From Bacteroidota bacterium (GTDB taxonomy: Bacteria; Bacteroidota; Bacteroidia; UBA4408), in contig JADKCP010000001.1 of assembly GCA_016718805.1 (NCBI GenBank), positions 434,001 through 498,000 of the forward strand: 64,000 bases of DNA, read 5' to 3'. Made by a program: the position numbers and the translations under genes. Positions 46,511 to 55,888 of the stretch are shown here, in pieces; positions within the stretch are counted from its first letter, which is position 1; each line of letters begins with the position of its first letter. Under the pieces are notes generated by a model that did no database searches, was not told the origin of the DNA, and saw nothing but the letters and a program-made list of their open reading frames with translations.

Positions 46511-49500
46511 ATGAAAAATCAAAATTTAGAAATGCTTAGTTCTTGTTCTAAAAGGAACTCAAGCAAAAGTTTAATTGGTAATAAATTCGCCATTATTAAG
46601 AAGCTAACGCTTTTATTGGCAGTATTTTCACTTGGGTTTTTGCAAACACTAATTGCTCAACCAACTACGGTGATTGTTGCACCCGGTGCAAATGGAAGCG
46701 GGAATGTTTCTCCTGCAATTACAACTACTGCCACTATATTATGGTCGCGTGGGGCGTATGTTTACACCGCAGCTGAAATGACTGCTGCTGGTAATTATCC
46801 GATAAATGGACAAAAAATCAACAAAATCAGATTGGACAATACCGTTGCACAAGGCTATACTGCTGGTAATGGAACCATAAATATATACATGAAACAAATT
46901 GCAGGATTAGCTGCAGGCGTTACATGGGCAACTGAAATTTCAGGTGCTACGCTGGTTGCGAGTTTAACAGGCGCCGCTGCTAATATTCCGGCTACAATAG
47001 GATGGATTGATTTTCCACTTTCTACTCCTTTTACTTGGAGTAGTAGTTCTAATTTGGAGGTGATGATAGAATTTAATAAACCTTCAGCAGCAACCGGATT
47101 TGGAAGCTGGCGAGCAGCACTTGCTCCGAGTGGTACTACCTCTGCTTATGCCACCGGAAATGCAACACCTCCTGTGACGCTGAGTGCGTCAAGTATAAAT
47201 AGACCCAATATGCAATTCGATTTCATAAATGCCGGAAATTGCAATCCTGTAATAACTCCCGGAACTTCTGTAGCGTTCCCTTCTTCAACAATAAGCACTC
47301 CTGTTTGCCCTAACTCTGCTGTTGTATTATCGCTTTCAGGTATTTCGGTTGGTGATTTACAAACCTACACTTGGCAGTATTCATCAGACGGTGTAACTGG
47401 TTGGACTAACTTATACGGTGTACCACAAAATAATTTTATATATACCGCTAACCCAACTGAAATTCAAGCACCCTCTGGTTCATTATATTACCGTTGCGAA
47501 ATTATCTGTAATGGAGGATTGGCAGTATATTCAACTCCGGTACAAACATTTGTAAGACCTTGGCTCAATGCAGGTACTTATACTATTGATGCTGCTACAC
47601 CAACCGGTGGATCTAATTTTCAAACTTTTACAGCAGCAGCAGCAGCAATTGCTTGTGGAATAAATGGCCCTGTTGTTTTTGATGTGCTGCCACTTAATGG
47701 AACAGGTGTATATACTGAACAAGTTGAGTTTTCTGCTACTTCAAATACTAGCGCTACAAATACAATTACAATTAATGGTAATGGAAATAAAATTACGTTC
47801 AATGCAACAGTCGCTACCGCTCCTTGGACATTTATGTTAAGTGGTACCGACTGGGTAAGGGTGAATAATTTACAAATGGAATCGCAATCCTTAACTATAG
47901 GATTAGCCTGCCATTTATGGAAACAAGCAGACAACAATATTTTTACAGGTTGTACCATGATTGCGCCTGCAAATACAACTACATCCGGAAATACACCGTT
48001 TTCGATTAGCGGTGTGAATAATTCAAATACCACTACCAGCCCAACCGTGGGTAACAACAACACGCTTGATGGTTGTACCATTCGAAGTGGTGGTATTGCT
48101 ATAGCAATTACAGGTACAAGTGCTGCGATTCCTAGTACGAATCAAGTCGTGAAAAATTGTACTATTCTCGATTGTAATACAGTTGGTATACAAACAGCCA
48201 ACACAACCGGTTTAATACTAAGAAATAATTTGATTGAACGACCTAACCGAACAGCTTTAGGAGCCTTTCAAGGAATAGCGATGAATGGAGGAACAAAAAA
48301 TGCACTTATCGAACAAAATAGAATTCGAAATCCATATGCTCAAACTCCATCACAATCTGCAAATAATGCAACTGGAATATTTGTGAATAGTACAGGTACT
48401 TTACTTGGTGAGACAATTACTGTTCAAAACAATTTGATTTCAGATTTTAATTCAAATGGAGTAATTAACGGTATACAAACTGCAAGCGGTGCAGTAAATT
48501 ATTTAAATATTTATCACAATACGATAGTATTTAATAATGCTGCTGCAAATCCGGGAGTTGGAGCAGATGCTTTTGGAATTAATGCTCAAACCTCTTGTGC
48601 GCCAGGCTTGTGTAATTTGATAAACAACAATGTATATATTTCAAGACCTGTTGGTGTTGCAAGTAATGTATGTTTAAGATTTAATACAGGAGCATCAGGA
48701 AGCACAGCAGTTGTTTCAAATTACAATAATTTATTTCTTTCCTCAAATGCCACTGGTAACTTTTATGCTAACGCTGTTAGTATAGGCTATTCAACTTTTA
48801 TTGGTTGGCAAGCTGTTTCACGCGACATTAATAGCGTAAGTTACGATCCGGCTTTTATTAATCCAGCAGGATACAATTATACTCCCAACTCTCCATTAAT
48901 GGACAATATGGGAACTAATCTAGGAGTTACAACAGATATTAATGGTATCATTACCAGATCAGCAACAACTCCCGATATTGGTGCTTACGAATATACTCCG
49001 GTTGCAGATGCTGCAATTTCCTGGGTATCGCCGAATGCACCCTTTGTTATAGGCAATCAAACAATTGTAGTGAATATTGTAAATAACTCAGCATTTGCAA
49101 TCACTACACTAAGTTTGTCTTACAGTGATGGCGTTACTACCGTTACTGAACCTTTTACCGGCTTAAATATTCCAATCGCAGGCAATCAAAATATCACCTT
49201 TGTTGCTCCTTACAATTTTACTGCAAATGCAACTATTACTGCAACTATTCTCAGTGTAAACGGAGGAGCAGATGCCAATTCATCTAACAACACAGCAGTT
49301 AAGGCATTGTGTACTCAAATGAGTGGAGCTTATACAGTAAATGCATTGGCTGCTGCAAGCAGTACAAATTTTCAATCGTTTACTGCTTTAGCAAATCAAC
49401 TCAATTGCGGAGGAATAAGCGGTCCTGTTGTGGTTACAGTTTCACCGGGAAGTGGACCCTATAACGAGCAAATTCAGCTAAGTCAAATTATAGGTTCTTC

Positions 49501-51691
49501 TGCGGTAAATACAATCAGCATTAATGGAAATGGGCAAACTATAATTTTTAACTCCACTAACTCAAGTTTGCCGTCTACTTTAGAGTTGAATGGTACAGAT
49601 TATTTAACCGTTGACAATTTAGTTGTTGAAGCTACCGGAGCTACTTATGCTTTAGCATGTCACTTATGGAATCAGGCGAACAACAATACGTTTACCAATT
49701 GTACTTTTACAGTACCTGCAGGTACAACTTTGGCAACACAGGTACCTTTTTCAATTACCGGCTCACAAACTAGTGCCATTGTAAACGGAGATGGTGGAAA
49801 TTCAAATACTGTTAGCAATTCTACTTTAAACAATGGGGCAAATGGGTATAACTTATATGGTAGCACAACTGTTGGGCTTACCACCGGAAATAAGGTGCTA
49901 AATTGTTTAATTAAGGATTTTAATGTGAATGGAATTATATCGTTTAACTCAACAAATTCTGAGTTCACTGGAAATACCATTGAACGTCCTACACGTGTTG
50001 GAGCAGCTTCACTACCTAAAGGTGTTATTTTAGCAGCAGGTACACAAAGCGCAACAGTTTCATATAACAAAATCAGAAACTTATTTGGTGGTGCTGTTGG
50101 AACTGCCCAAGGTTATGGAATTCAAACTACTGTTAATCCAGCAATTGGATTTGAGAATCGAATTATTAATAATTTGATCTATCAATTTGCTTCGAATCAT
50201 CAGATATATGGTATTGATATTAATGTGGGAGGGAATGCTAAAATCTATCACAATACAATTGTATTCGACGATTTAACATCTACTTCTACGCAACAAACCT
50301 ATGGTATTTTTGTTGGCGCTTCAGGAGGTGCTTGCGATATTAAGAATAACAATATTTACATAAACCGTGGAGGAAATGGTGTAAAGCAATGTTTGTCTTT
50401 TGGAAGTACTCCGGCTTGTGACTTTAATAACCTAATAAATCTCTCACCTTCAGGAACAAACTATATTGGATTTGTAAGTCCAACAGGTTATACATCACTT
50501 GCTGCATGGAAAGCTGCGTTTCCAACCTATGACCAAAACAGTAAAAGTGTAGATCCTTTGTTTTTGAATCCATTAGCAGGTGATTATACTCCTCAAAATG
50601 GCGCATTAAACAATACTGCTACTCCAGTAGGTGTTACCACCGATATTAATGCTGCGCCTCGTTCTTTAACAACTCCAGATATTGGAGCTTATGAATTTAC
50701 TCCGGTTAATTTTGACGCTGCTATTTCTTGGGTTTCTCCTGTATCGCCGGGAATATTAGGAAGTAATTCGGTGGTAGTTGCTATTACCAACAATCAAAGC
50801 ACAGTAATTACTGATTTGGTTTTAGCCTACAACGACGGTGGTGCTGATGTTACTCAAACTTTTTCGGGATTGAATATTACCAATGGAAATACACAACAAT
50901 TTACATTTACAACGCCCTATACAATTGCTTCTGCCGTGACTCTTAATGCACGAATTGTAAGTGCTAACGGTGGAGCAGATGGAAATAGTTTAAATGATGC
51001 CACAAGTTATAGCATTTGTTTAGGAATAAGCGGAACCTTTACAATTGATGCAGGGCAGCCGGCTTCCTCTTCCAATTTCATTTCCTTTACTTCAGCCATT
51101 GCTTCATTATCATGTGGAATTAGTGGCCCTGTAGTATTCAATGTGGTTGCTGCATCCGGTCCTTATAACGAACAAGTTGTAATACCTCAAATTGCTGGTA
51201 GTTCAGCTGTAAACACCCTTACTATAAATGGAAACGGAAATACACTAACTTTTGCTGCAACAGTTGGTAATCCTAATACGCTTACTTTAACTGGTGCTGA
51301 TTATACACTAATAAATAACTTGACAATTATTGGTACTAATGCTTCTGCAGCCATTGCTTGTCATTTATGGAATATAGCCGATAACAATTCATTTACCAAT
51401 TGTACGTTCACTGTGCCAATGGGTAACTCAACTTCCAATGCAGCATTTGCTATTAGTGGATCACTAACAAGCATTACCGCAGCTGGTCCTGCCGGAAGCT
51501 TCAATGTGTTGGATGGATGTAATTTTAATAATGGTGGAAGTAATGTATCGTTTGTAGGTAATGCAGCTCCGAATTTAGCAGTTGGTAATGTGGTGAAAAA
51601 TTCAACTATTACGCGACTTTTTCCAGTATGGTGTTGTGTTAAACAATCAGGATGCTACATTGGTGAGCAAAAACGACATTTCACGACCTAA
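46511..51691 (+). CDS. Giant T9SS surface protein, cassette C, N-terminal part (frameshifted)
   Basis: The first 1726 codons of the third giant. The N-terminus is long (signal peptide ends near FLQTLIAQ, residue 50). A domain with VNIYMKQIAG-like adhesion features (INIYMKQIAGLAAGV) is followed by an Ig-like domain. Three copies of the beta-helix unit seen twice in cassette B start at about residues 355 (GTYTIDAATPTGGSNFQTF), 939 (GAYTVNALAAASSTNFQSF) and 1507 (GTFTIDAGQPASSSNFISF). CARDB-like linkers lie between them (DAAISWVSP). Within the third unit the frame is lost near 51611-51624, and the last residues, from about LFPVWCC to HFTT, are out-of-frame sequence. The frame resumes in the open frame recorded at 51636-54797. 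Removing one base joins the two parts into a protein of about 2761 residues. Confidence 0.85.
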   Translation: MKNQNLEMLSSCSKRNSSKSLIGNKFAIIKKLTLLLAVFSLGFLQTLIAQPTTVIVAPGANGSGNVSPAITTTATILWSRGAYVYTAAEMTAAGNYPINGQKINKIRLDNTVAQGYTAGNGTINIYMKQIAGLAAGVTWATEISGATLVASLTGAAANIPATIGWIDFPLSTPFTWSSSSNLEVMIEFNKPSAATGFGSWRAALAPSGTTSAYATGNATPPVTLSASSINRPNMQFDFINAGNCNPVITPGTSVAFPSSTISTPVCPNSAVVLSLSGISVGDLQTYTWQYSSDGVTGWTNLYGVPQNNFIYTANPTEIQAPSGSLYYRCEIICNGGLAVYSTPVQTFVRPWLNAGTYTIDAATPTGGSNFQTFTAAAAAIACGINGPVVFDVLPLNGTGVYTEQVEFSATSNTSATNTITINGNGNKITFNATVATAPWTFMLSGTDWVRVNNLQMESQSLTIGLACHLWKQADNNIFTGCTMIAPANTTTSGNTPFSISGVNNSNTTTSPTVGNNNTLDGCTIRSGGIAIAITGTSAAIPSTNQVVKNCTILDCNTVGIQTANTTGLILRNNLIERPNRTALGAFQGIAMNGGTKNALIEQNRIRNPYAQTPSQSANNATGIFVNSTGTLLGETITVQNNLISDFNSNGVINGIQTASGAVNYLNIYHNTIVFNNAAANPGVGADAFGINAQTSCAPGLCNLINNNVYISRPVGVASNVCLRFNTGASGSTAVVSNYNNLFLSSNATGNFYANAVSIGYSTFIGWQAVSRDINSVSYDPAFINPAGYNYTPNSPLMDNMGTNLGVTTDINGIITRSATTPDIGAYEYTPVADAAISWVSPNAPFVIGNQTIVVNIVNNSAFAITTLSLSYSDGVTTVTEPFTGLNIPIAGNQNITFVAPYNFTANATITATILSVNGGADANSSNNTAVKALCTQMSGAYTVNALAAASSTNFQSFTALANQLNCGGISGPVVVTVSPGSGPYNEQIQLSQIIGSSAVNTISINGNGQTIIFNSTNSSLPSTLELNGTDYLTVDNLVVEATGATYALACHLWNQANNNTFTNCTFTVPAGTTLATQVPFSITGSQTSAIVNGDGGNSNTVSNSTLNNGANGYNLYGSTTVGLTTGNKVLNCLIKDFNVNGIISFNSTNSEFTGNTIERPTRVGAASLPKGVILAAGTQSATVSYNKIRNLFGGAVGTAQGYGIQTTVNPAIGFENRIINNLIYQFASNHQIYGIDINVGGNAKIYHNTIVFDDLTSTSTQQTYGIFVGASGGACDIKNNNIYINRGGNGVKQCLSFGSTPACDFNNLINLSPSGTNYIGFVSPTGYTSLAAWKAAFPTYDQNSKSVDPLFLNPLAGDYTPQNGALNNTATPVGVTTDINAAPRSLTTPDIGAYEFTPVNFDAAISWVSPVSPGILGSNSVVVAITNNQSTVITDLVLAYNDGGADVTQTFSGLNITNGNTQQFTFTTPYTIASAVTLNARIVSANGGADGNSLNDATSYSICLGISGTFTIDAGQPASSSNFISFTSAIASLSCGISGPVVFNVVAASGPYNEQVVIPQIAGSSAVNTLTINGNGNTLTFAATVGNPNTLTLTGADYTLINNLTIIGTNASAAIACHLWNIADNNSFTNCTFTVPMGNSTSNAAFAISGSLTSITAAGPAGSFNVLDGCNFNNGGSNVSFVGNAAPNLAVGNVVKNSTITRLFPVWCCVKQSGCYIGEQKRHFTT

Positions 51692-54600
51692 TCAAACGTT
51701 TTCAGGTATTATTGAGGGTATACGTTCTGCGGGAAGTGTTATAAGTGTTTTGATCGAAAAAAATCGAATCGGTAATTTGTTCAGTCAAATACCAAGTGCG
51801 TCTTCTACTGCTTATGGTATTGCTTTCAACACTATTTCAATCGTAGGCATCGGTACCGAAAATAGAGTAGTAAATAACTTGATTTACAACTTTAATGGAG
51901 GTCAAGGAACTCATGTTGGCGTTAATTTGAGTTCAGCCCCTTATACCAAGCTATATCACAATACAATTTCATTTGATGATGCTGTTGGAAGTAGCAGTTC
52001 AATAACTGGATTGAATATAAATACAACCAATGTTGGTCAGGAACTCAAAAACAACATTTTTTACATTACCCGTGGTTCAAGCAATGTCAGCGGAAGCCGA
52101 TGTATTTCAAATAGTGCAGGTTCTGGAACATTGATTTCAAATGGCAATGATTTTTACATTACAAATTCTGATGGGTCTTATGAAATTGTTACTGGATTCG
52201 GAACTGGCTTATCATCATGGCAAGGTGCTGGTTATGATGTTTTGAGTAAAAATGTTGACCCTTTCTTTACGAATCCTTCGCTGATTAATTATTCTCCTAA
52301 TAATGGAGTTTTAGATGGAGCTGCACTAGCAATTGGAATTGTTGATGATATAAATAATTCACCAAGAAGCTTAACAACTCCCGACATTGGAGCGTATGAG
52401 TTTGCTCCACCAAGCATTCCACCTAGTTGCGTTTCATCAGTTACCGTAAATAACCTTACTTGTATTACTGCAACCAATTTAACTTGGACTCCAGCAGCGG
52501 GTTTTCCAACAGGCTACAAAATTTATTTTGGTAGCGATGGAGGAGGAGTAACACTTCCGGTAAATTCATACACTCCCGGCAATGTTTTAAGCTTTATTTT
52601 ACCTAGTTTAACACCGGGTGCGACTTATTACTATAGCGTTGCGCCATACAATAACGCCGGTGAAAATACATGTCCAATTTTCTCTTTCGTATCAACAGGA
52701 ACTGCAATTACACAAACACCATCTCAATCTGCAAGTTCATATACAGAAACAATGGATAATGGAGTTACACCTCCTGAATTGCCTTGCGGAACAACAAGTT
52801 CAAACGAGAACTTTCCGGCAGATGCATTTACTTGGTATACTGCTAACGGAGCTGGGAATGCTCATGCAGGTACCCGTTATTTACGCATCGATAGAAATTC
52901 AAACAATACTACCGCGAAAGACGATTGGTTCTATAGCGCTCCAATGAATTTAACCGGTGGAAAGTTGTACCGTATTTATTTCTGGCACCGAATTGGAGCT
53001 GTTGGTTCTGAAAACTTTGAAATATTCTTAAGCAACAGTAACGATGCGGCTACCATGTTAACCACTTCTGCACTTTTTAATGGAGCAAGTAACTTAATGA
53101 CTTATAAATTGGATTCTTCAGCCGATATTTTACCTCCTTTTACTGGAGTGTACTACTATGGTATTCATGCTAATGGCGCCGCTAACGGACAAAGCCTGTT
53201 CATGGATGACATTCAGGTAAAGCAAATTCCTGTTGCAGCTATGGATCCGGCTTCTTGTATCACCGTTCCAAGTTTGTACGATCAGTTATTGGTACAACCT
53301 GTTTATCAAGCTCAAGATTACAAATTCAAAATTGAGAATTTAGCAGCGAGCTATAGTTATGAATTCACTCGTAACTTACCAATTCCTGATTTCCGCTTGA
53401 AATGGGCACCGGGAGTAACCTATGATCTATCGTACGATGTTTCAGTATCCTACAAAAAGAACAATGTATGGAGCCCTTATGGACCATCTTGTGTAGTAAC
53501 CATGGGCCCTTTCCCAACCACTCAATTGCGCGGAGCATCTTGTGGAGCAACCCTTACTGATTTGTATACTCCTTTGTATATTGACTCAGTAGGTGGAGCA
53601 AACGATTACGAATACAAAATTGTACAAAACACATTAGCATACGACCATACTTGGATGCGTGGTGCTCCAGTATTAGACTACCGTTTGTATTGGGCATATC
53701 AAACATCTCCACTATTGGTTGAGCGTGTACAATTTGGATTTACCTACGATGTACAAGTACGTGCTTTAGTAGGACGCACCGGACCTGCACAAGGAAACTT
53801 ACCTGGAACATTGGGAACCTTTGGACCAGTTTGTACAGTAACCTTGAGTGGTCAACCACAAACACAATTAGTAGCAGCTCCAGGTCCACAGCAATCATGC
53901 GGTAAATTATTGACCAACATTACCGAACAGATATTCTGTATCCCGGTAGTAGGAGCAAGCAATTATCGCTATACTGCTGTAAATGCAGCCTTGGGTTACA
54001 ATGCAACCGCCGATCGTAATTCAACTGTAAATGATTTCCGATTAAACTGGTTACCAACCGTTGGCGGAATAGGATTGCGTTATGCAACTACTTACGACAT
54101 TACCGTTCAAAACAATGTGGGTGGAGTTTGGAGCACAGCAGGAACAATGTGTCAGGTAACAACACCGCCACAACCGCTTACAGAGTTGCAACCTGCTTAT
54201 TGCTTGTATACTTTACCAACCTTTAGTACTCCAATTTACTGCAACTCGGTACCAGCCGCTACTAATTACCGTTACCATATAACAGGACCAATGGGATATG
54301 ACAAAACAATTACCCGAAACTCAGGTGGAACTGATTTCCGATTTACTTGGACTTTGGTATGTTGTGGAGGACAAAATGTATTGCCAAATACACCTTACAC
54401 AGTTGAGGTAGCAAGTTATGCAGGAGGAGTTTGGAGTGCTTATGGTAATCCATGTACAGTAACAACCAGTGCAACTGTACCACGTTACAATCCATTCTTA
54501 GCTGAAGAAGGAAAAGTTGAAGCTGCTGCTGCAGAATTAGGATTAAGTGTATATCCAAATCCATCAGCAGTAAATGAAACTTACTACATTGAGTTAAATG

Positions 54601-54797
54601 GAATACAACAAGCAAACGAAAATGTTGCTATCAACATTTACAATGTGTTGGGAGCAAAAGTTTACAGCACACAAGTAATCACCAAAGAAGAGAATCGATT
54701 GGTACTACAACCGGAGAATACATTAGCTGCGGGAGTTTACACAGTAGAGGCTCAAATTAATGGCACTGTTAGTCGTGTGAAATTTGTTGTGAAGTAA
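51636..54797 (+). CDS. Giant T9SS surface protein, cassette C, C-terminal part (frameshifted)
   Basis: This is the continuation of 46511-51691 in another frame, not an independent gene: there is no signal peptide and the GTG at 51636 lies inside a conserved beta-helix unit. The order is: rest of beta-helix unit 3 (NNQDATLVSKNDISRPNQTF), Fn3 domain, choice-of-anchor-J-like domain (FTWYTANGAGNAHAGTRYLR), four stalk repeats with flanking cysteines, and the T9SS type A sorting domain (LSVYPNPSAVNETYYIEL). The 3' module is nearly identical to those of the other two giants except in the fourth stalk repeat, where copy C reads YRYHITGPMGYDKTITRN in place of the sequence shared by A and B. Confidence 0.8.
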   Translation: MLNNQDATLVSKNDISRPNQTFSGIIEGIRSAGSVISVLIEKNRIGNLFSQIPSASSTAYGIAFNTISIVGIGTENRVVNNLIYNFNGGQGTHVGVNLSSAPYTKLYHNTISFDDAVGSSSSITGLNINTTNVGQELKNNIFYITRGSSNVSGSRCISNSAGSGTLISNGNDFYITNSDGSYEIVTGFGTGLSSWQGAGYDVLSKNVDPFFTNPSLINYSPNNGVLDGAALAIGIVDDINNSPRSLTTPDIGAYEFAPPSIPPSCVSSVTVNNLTCITATNLTWTPAAGFPTGYKIYFGSDGGGVTLPVNSYTPGNVLSFILPSLTPGATYYYSVAPYNNAGENTCPIFSFVSTGTAITQTPSQSASSYTETMDNGVTPPELPCGTTSSNENFPADAFTWYTANGAGNAHAGTRYLRIDRNSNNTTAKDDWFYSAPMNLTGGKLYRIYFWHRIGAVGSENFEIFLSNSNDAATMLTTSALFNGASNLMTYKLDSSADILPPFTGVYYYGIHANGAANGQSLFMDDIQVKQIPVAAMDPASCITVPSLYDQLLVQPVYQAQDYKFKIENLAASYSYEFTRNLPIPDFRLKWAPGVTYDLSYDVSVSYKKNNVWSPYGPSCVVTMGPFPTTQLRGASCGATLTDLYTPLYIDSVGGANDYEYKIVQNTLAYDHTWMRGAPVLDYRLYWAYQTSPLLVERVQFGFTYDVQVRALVGRTGPAQGNLPGTLGTFGPVCTVTLSGQPQTQLVAAPGPQQSCGKLLTNITEQIFCIPVVGASNYRYTAVNAALGYNATADRNSTVNDFRLNWLPTVGGIGLRYATTYDITVQNNVGGVWSTAGTMCQVTTPPQPLTELQPAYCLYTLPTFSTPIYCNSVPAATNYRYHITGPMGYDKTITRNSGGTDFRFTWTLVCCGGQNVLPNTPYTVEVASYAGGVWSAYGNPCTVTTSATVPRYNPFLAEEGKVEAAAAELGLSVYPNPSAVNETYYIELNGIQQANENVAINIYNVLGAKVYSTQVITKEENRLVLQPENTLAAGVYTVEAQINGTVSRVKFVVK
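52714..54797 (+). repeat. 3' giant-gene module, copy C (about 2.1 kb direct repeat)
   Basis: Third copy of the module at 15043-17145 and 29836-31935. It is the most divergent of the three, with differences clustered in the anchor-J-like part and the fourth stalk repeat. Confidence 0.88.
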
Positions 54798-54816
54798 TAG
54801 AATTAAACGAACTGAT

Positions 54817-54856
54817 AACAAAAGGCTGCTTCATTTTGAGGCAGCCTTTTGTTTTA
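54817..54856 (+). terminator. Rho-independent terminator after cassette C giant
   Basis: The hairpin ACAAAAGGCTGC / GCAGCCTTTTGT is followed by TTTT. Confidence 0.85.
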
Positions 54857-54886
54857 ATAATAAAATTGATGGTTCAATAATTCAAA

Positions 54887-54915
54887 TTTGTCACAGTGTA
54901 TTTTTTCTAAATTTG
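54887..54915 (+). promoter_or_regulatory. Promoter of the threonine dehydrogenase gene
   Basis: TTTG (54887-54890), a 17 bp spacer and the exact -7 box TAAATTTG (54908-54915), 20 bp before the ATG. Confidence 0.55.
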
Positions 54916-54935
54916 GCGAATAAATTTTCGAACAT

Positions 54936-55880
54936 ATGACAGATACGGAAAGAATTTTAGTTGTTGGTTCAAATGGACAAATAGGTACGGAGTTAGTAAT
55001 GCGTTTACGCGAAATATATGGGCATTCGAATGTGATAGCCGCCGATATAAAAGATGCAGACAAAGAAACATTGAAGCAATTCGGACCTTATGAAACACTA
55101 AATGTTCTTAATGCAAAGCGCTTGTTTGAGGTAGTACAACAGTATAAAATAACTCAGATTTATTTGTTGGCGGCCTTATTAAGCGCAACAGCCGAAAAAA
55201 ATATAAAATTTGCCTGGGATTTAAACATGAATGGTTTGTTTAATGTGCTCGACTTAGCTAAAGAAAAGCATATTGCTAAGGTTTACTGGCCCAGTTCAAT
55301 TGCAGTGTTTGGGCCCTCAACTCCCAAACTTAATACTCCGCAATTTACAGTCATGGAACCAAATACTGTTTATGGAATAAGTAAACAAACAGGGGAGCGT
55401 TGGTGTGAATATTATTTTGAAAAATATGGTGTTGATGTACGTAGTTTGCGTTACCCTGGTTTAATTGGTTGGAAGAGTGCACCCGGTGGAGGTACTACTG
55501 ATTATGCTGTTCATATTTTTCATGAAGCAAAAAAGTCAGGAGAATATACTTGTTTTTTATCTGAAAATACGCGCCTTCCAATGATGTTTATGAGCGACGC
55601 TATTGATGCAACAGTTTCGCTCATGCAAGCTGAATCACAAAAAGTGAAAATTCGTTCGAGTTACAATGTTGCAGGTTTGGATTTTACTCCTGAAGAAATT
55701 AGTAAAGAACTGATGAAGTATTATCCCCAATTTAAAATGAAGTATGCACCTGATTTTCGACAAGCTATTGCGGATAGTTGGCCCGGTAGTATTGATGATA
55801 CCGAAGCACGCAAAGATTGGGAATGGAAGCCTAAGTTTGACTTAACAAAATTGGTGAAAGAAATGGTTGAAAATGTTTAG
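54936..55880 (+). CDS. SDR-type L-threonine 3-dehydrogenase (NAD-dependent epimerase/dehydratase family)
   Basis: A 314-residue cytosolic Rossmann-fold enzyme of the extended short-chain dehydrogenase group. The NAD-binding motif GSNGQIG lies at residues 11-17, the catalytic Ser at 120/121 (WPSSIAVFGP), and the catalytic pair Y146/K150 in TVYGISKQTG. The stretch RYPGLIGWKSAPGGGTTDYA is highly characteristic of the SDR-type threonine dehydrogenases of flavobacteria and animals, which convert L-threonine to 2-amino-3-oxobutanoate. A general sugar epimerase is less likely because of that motif. It is a single gene with its own promoter, convergent with ispG. Confidence 0.88.
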   Translation: MTDTERILVVGSNGQIGTELVMRLREIYGHSNVIAADIKDADKETLKQFGPYETLNVLNAKRLFEVVQQYKITQIYLLAALLSATAEKNIKFAWDLNMNGLFNVLDLAKEKHIAKVYWPSSIAVFGPSTPKLNTPQFTVMEPNTVYGISKQTGERWCEYYFEKYGVDVRSLRYPGLIGWKSAPGGGTTDYAVHIFHEAKKSGEYTCFLSENTRLPMMFMSDAIDATVSLMQAESQKVKIRSSYNVAGLDFTPEEISKELMKYYPQFKMKYAPDFRQAIADSWPGSIDDTEARKDWEWKPKFDLTKLVKEMVENV

Positions 55881-55888
55881 CAAATAAC

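Noticed and set aside
51611..51624. Programmed frameshift in giant C
   Set aside because: No standard slippery heptamer or following structure is evident; mutation or sequencing error is simpler.
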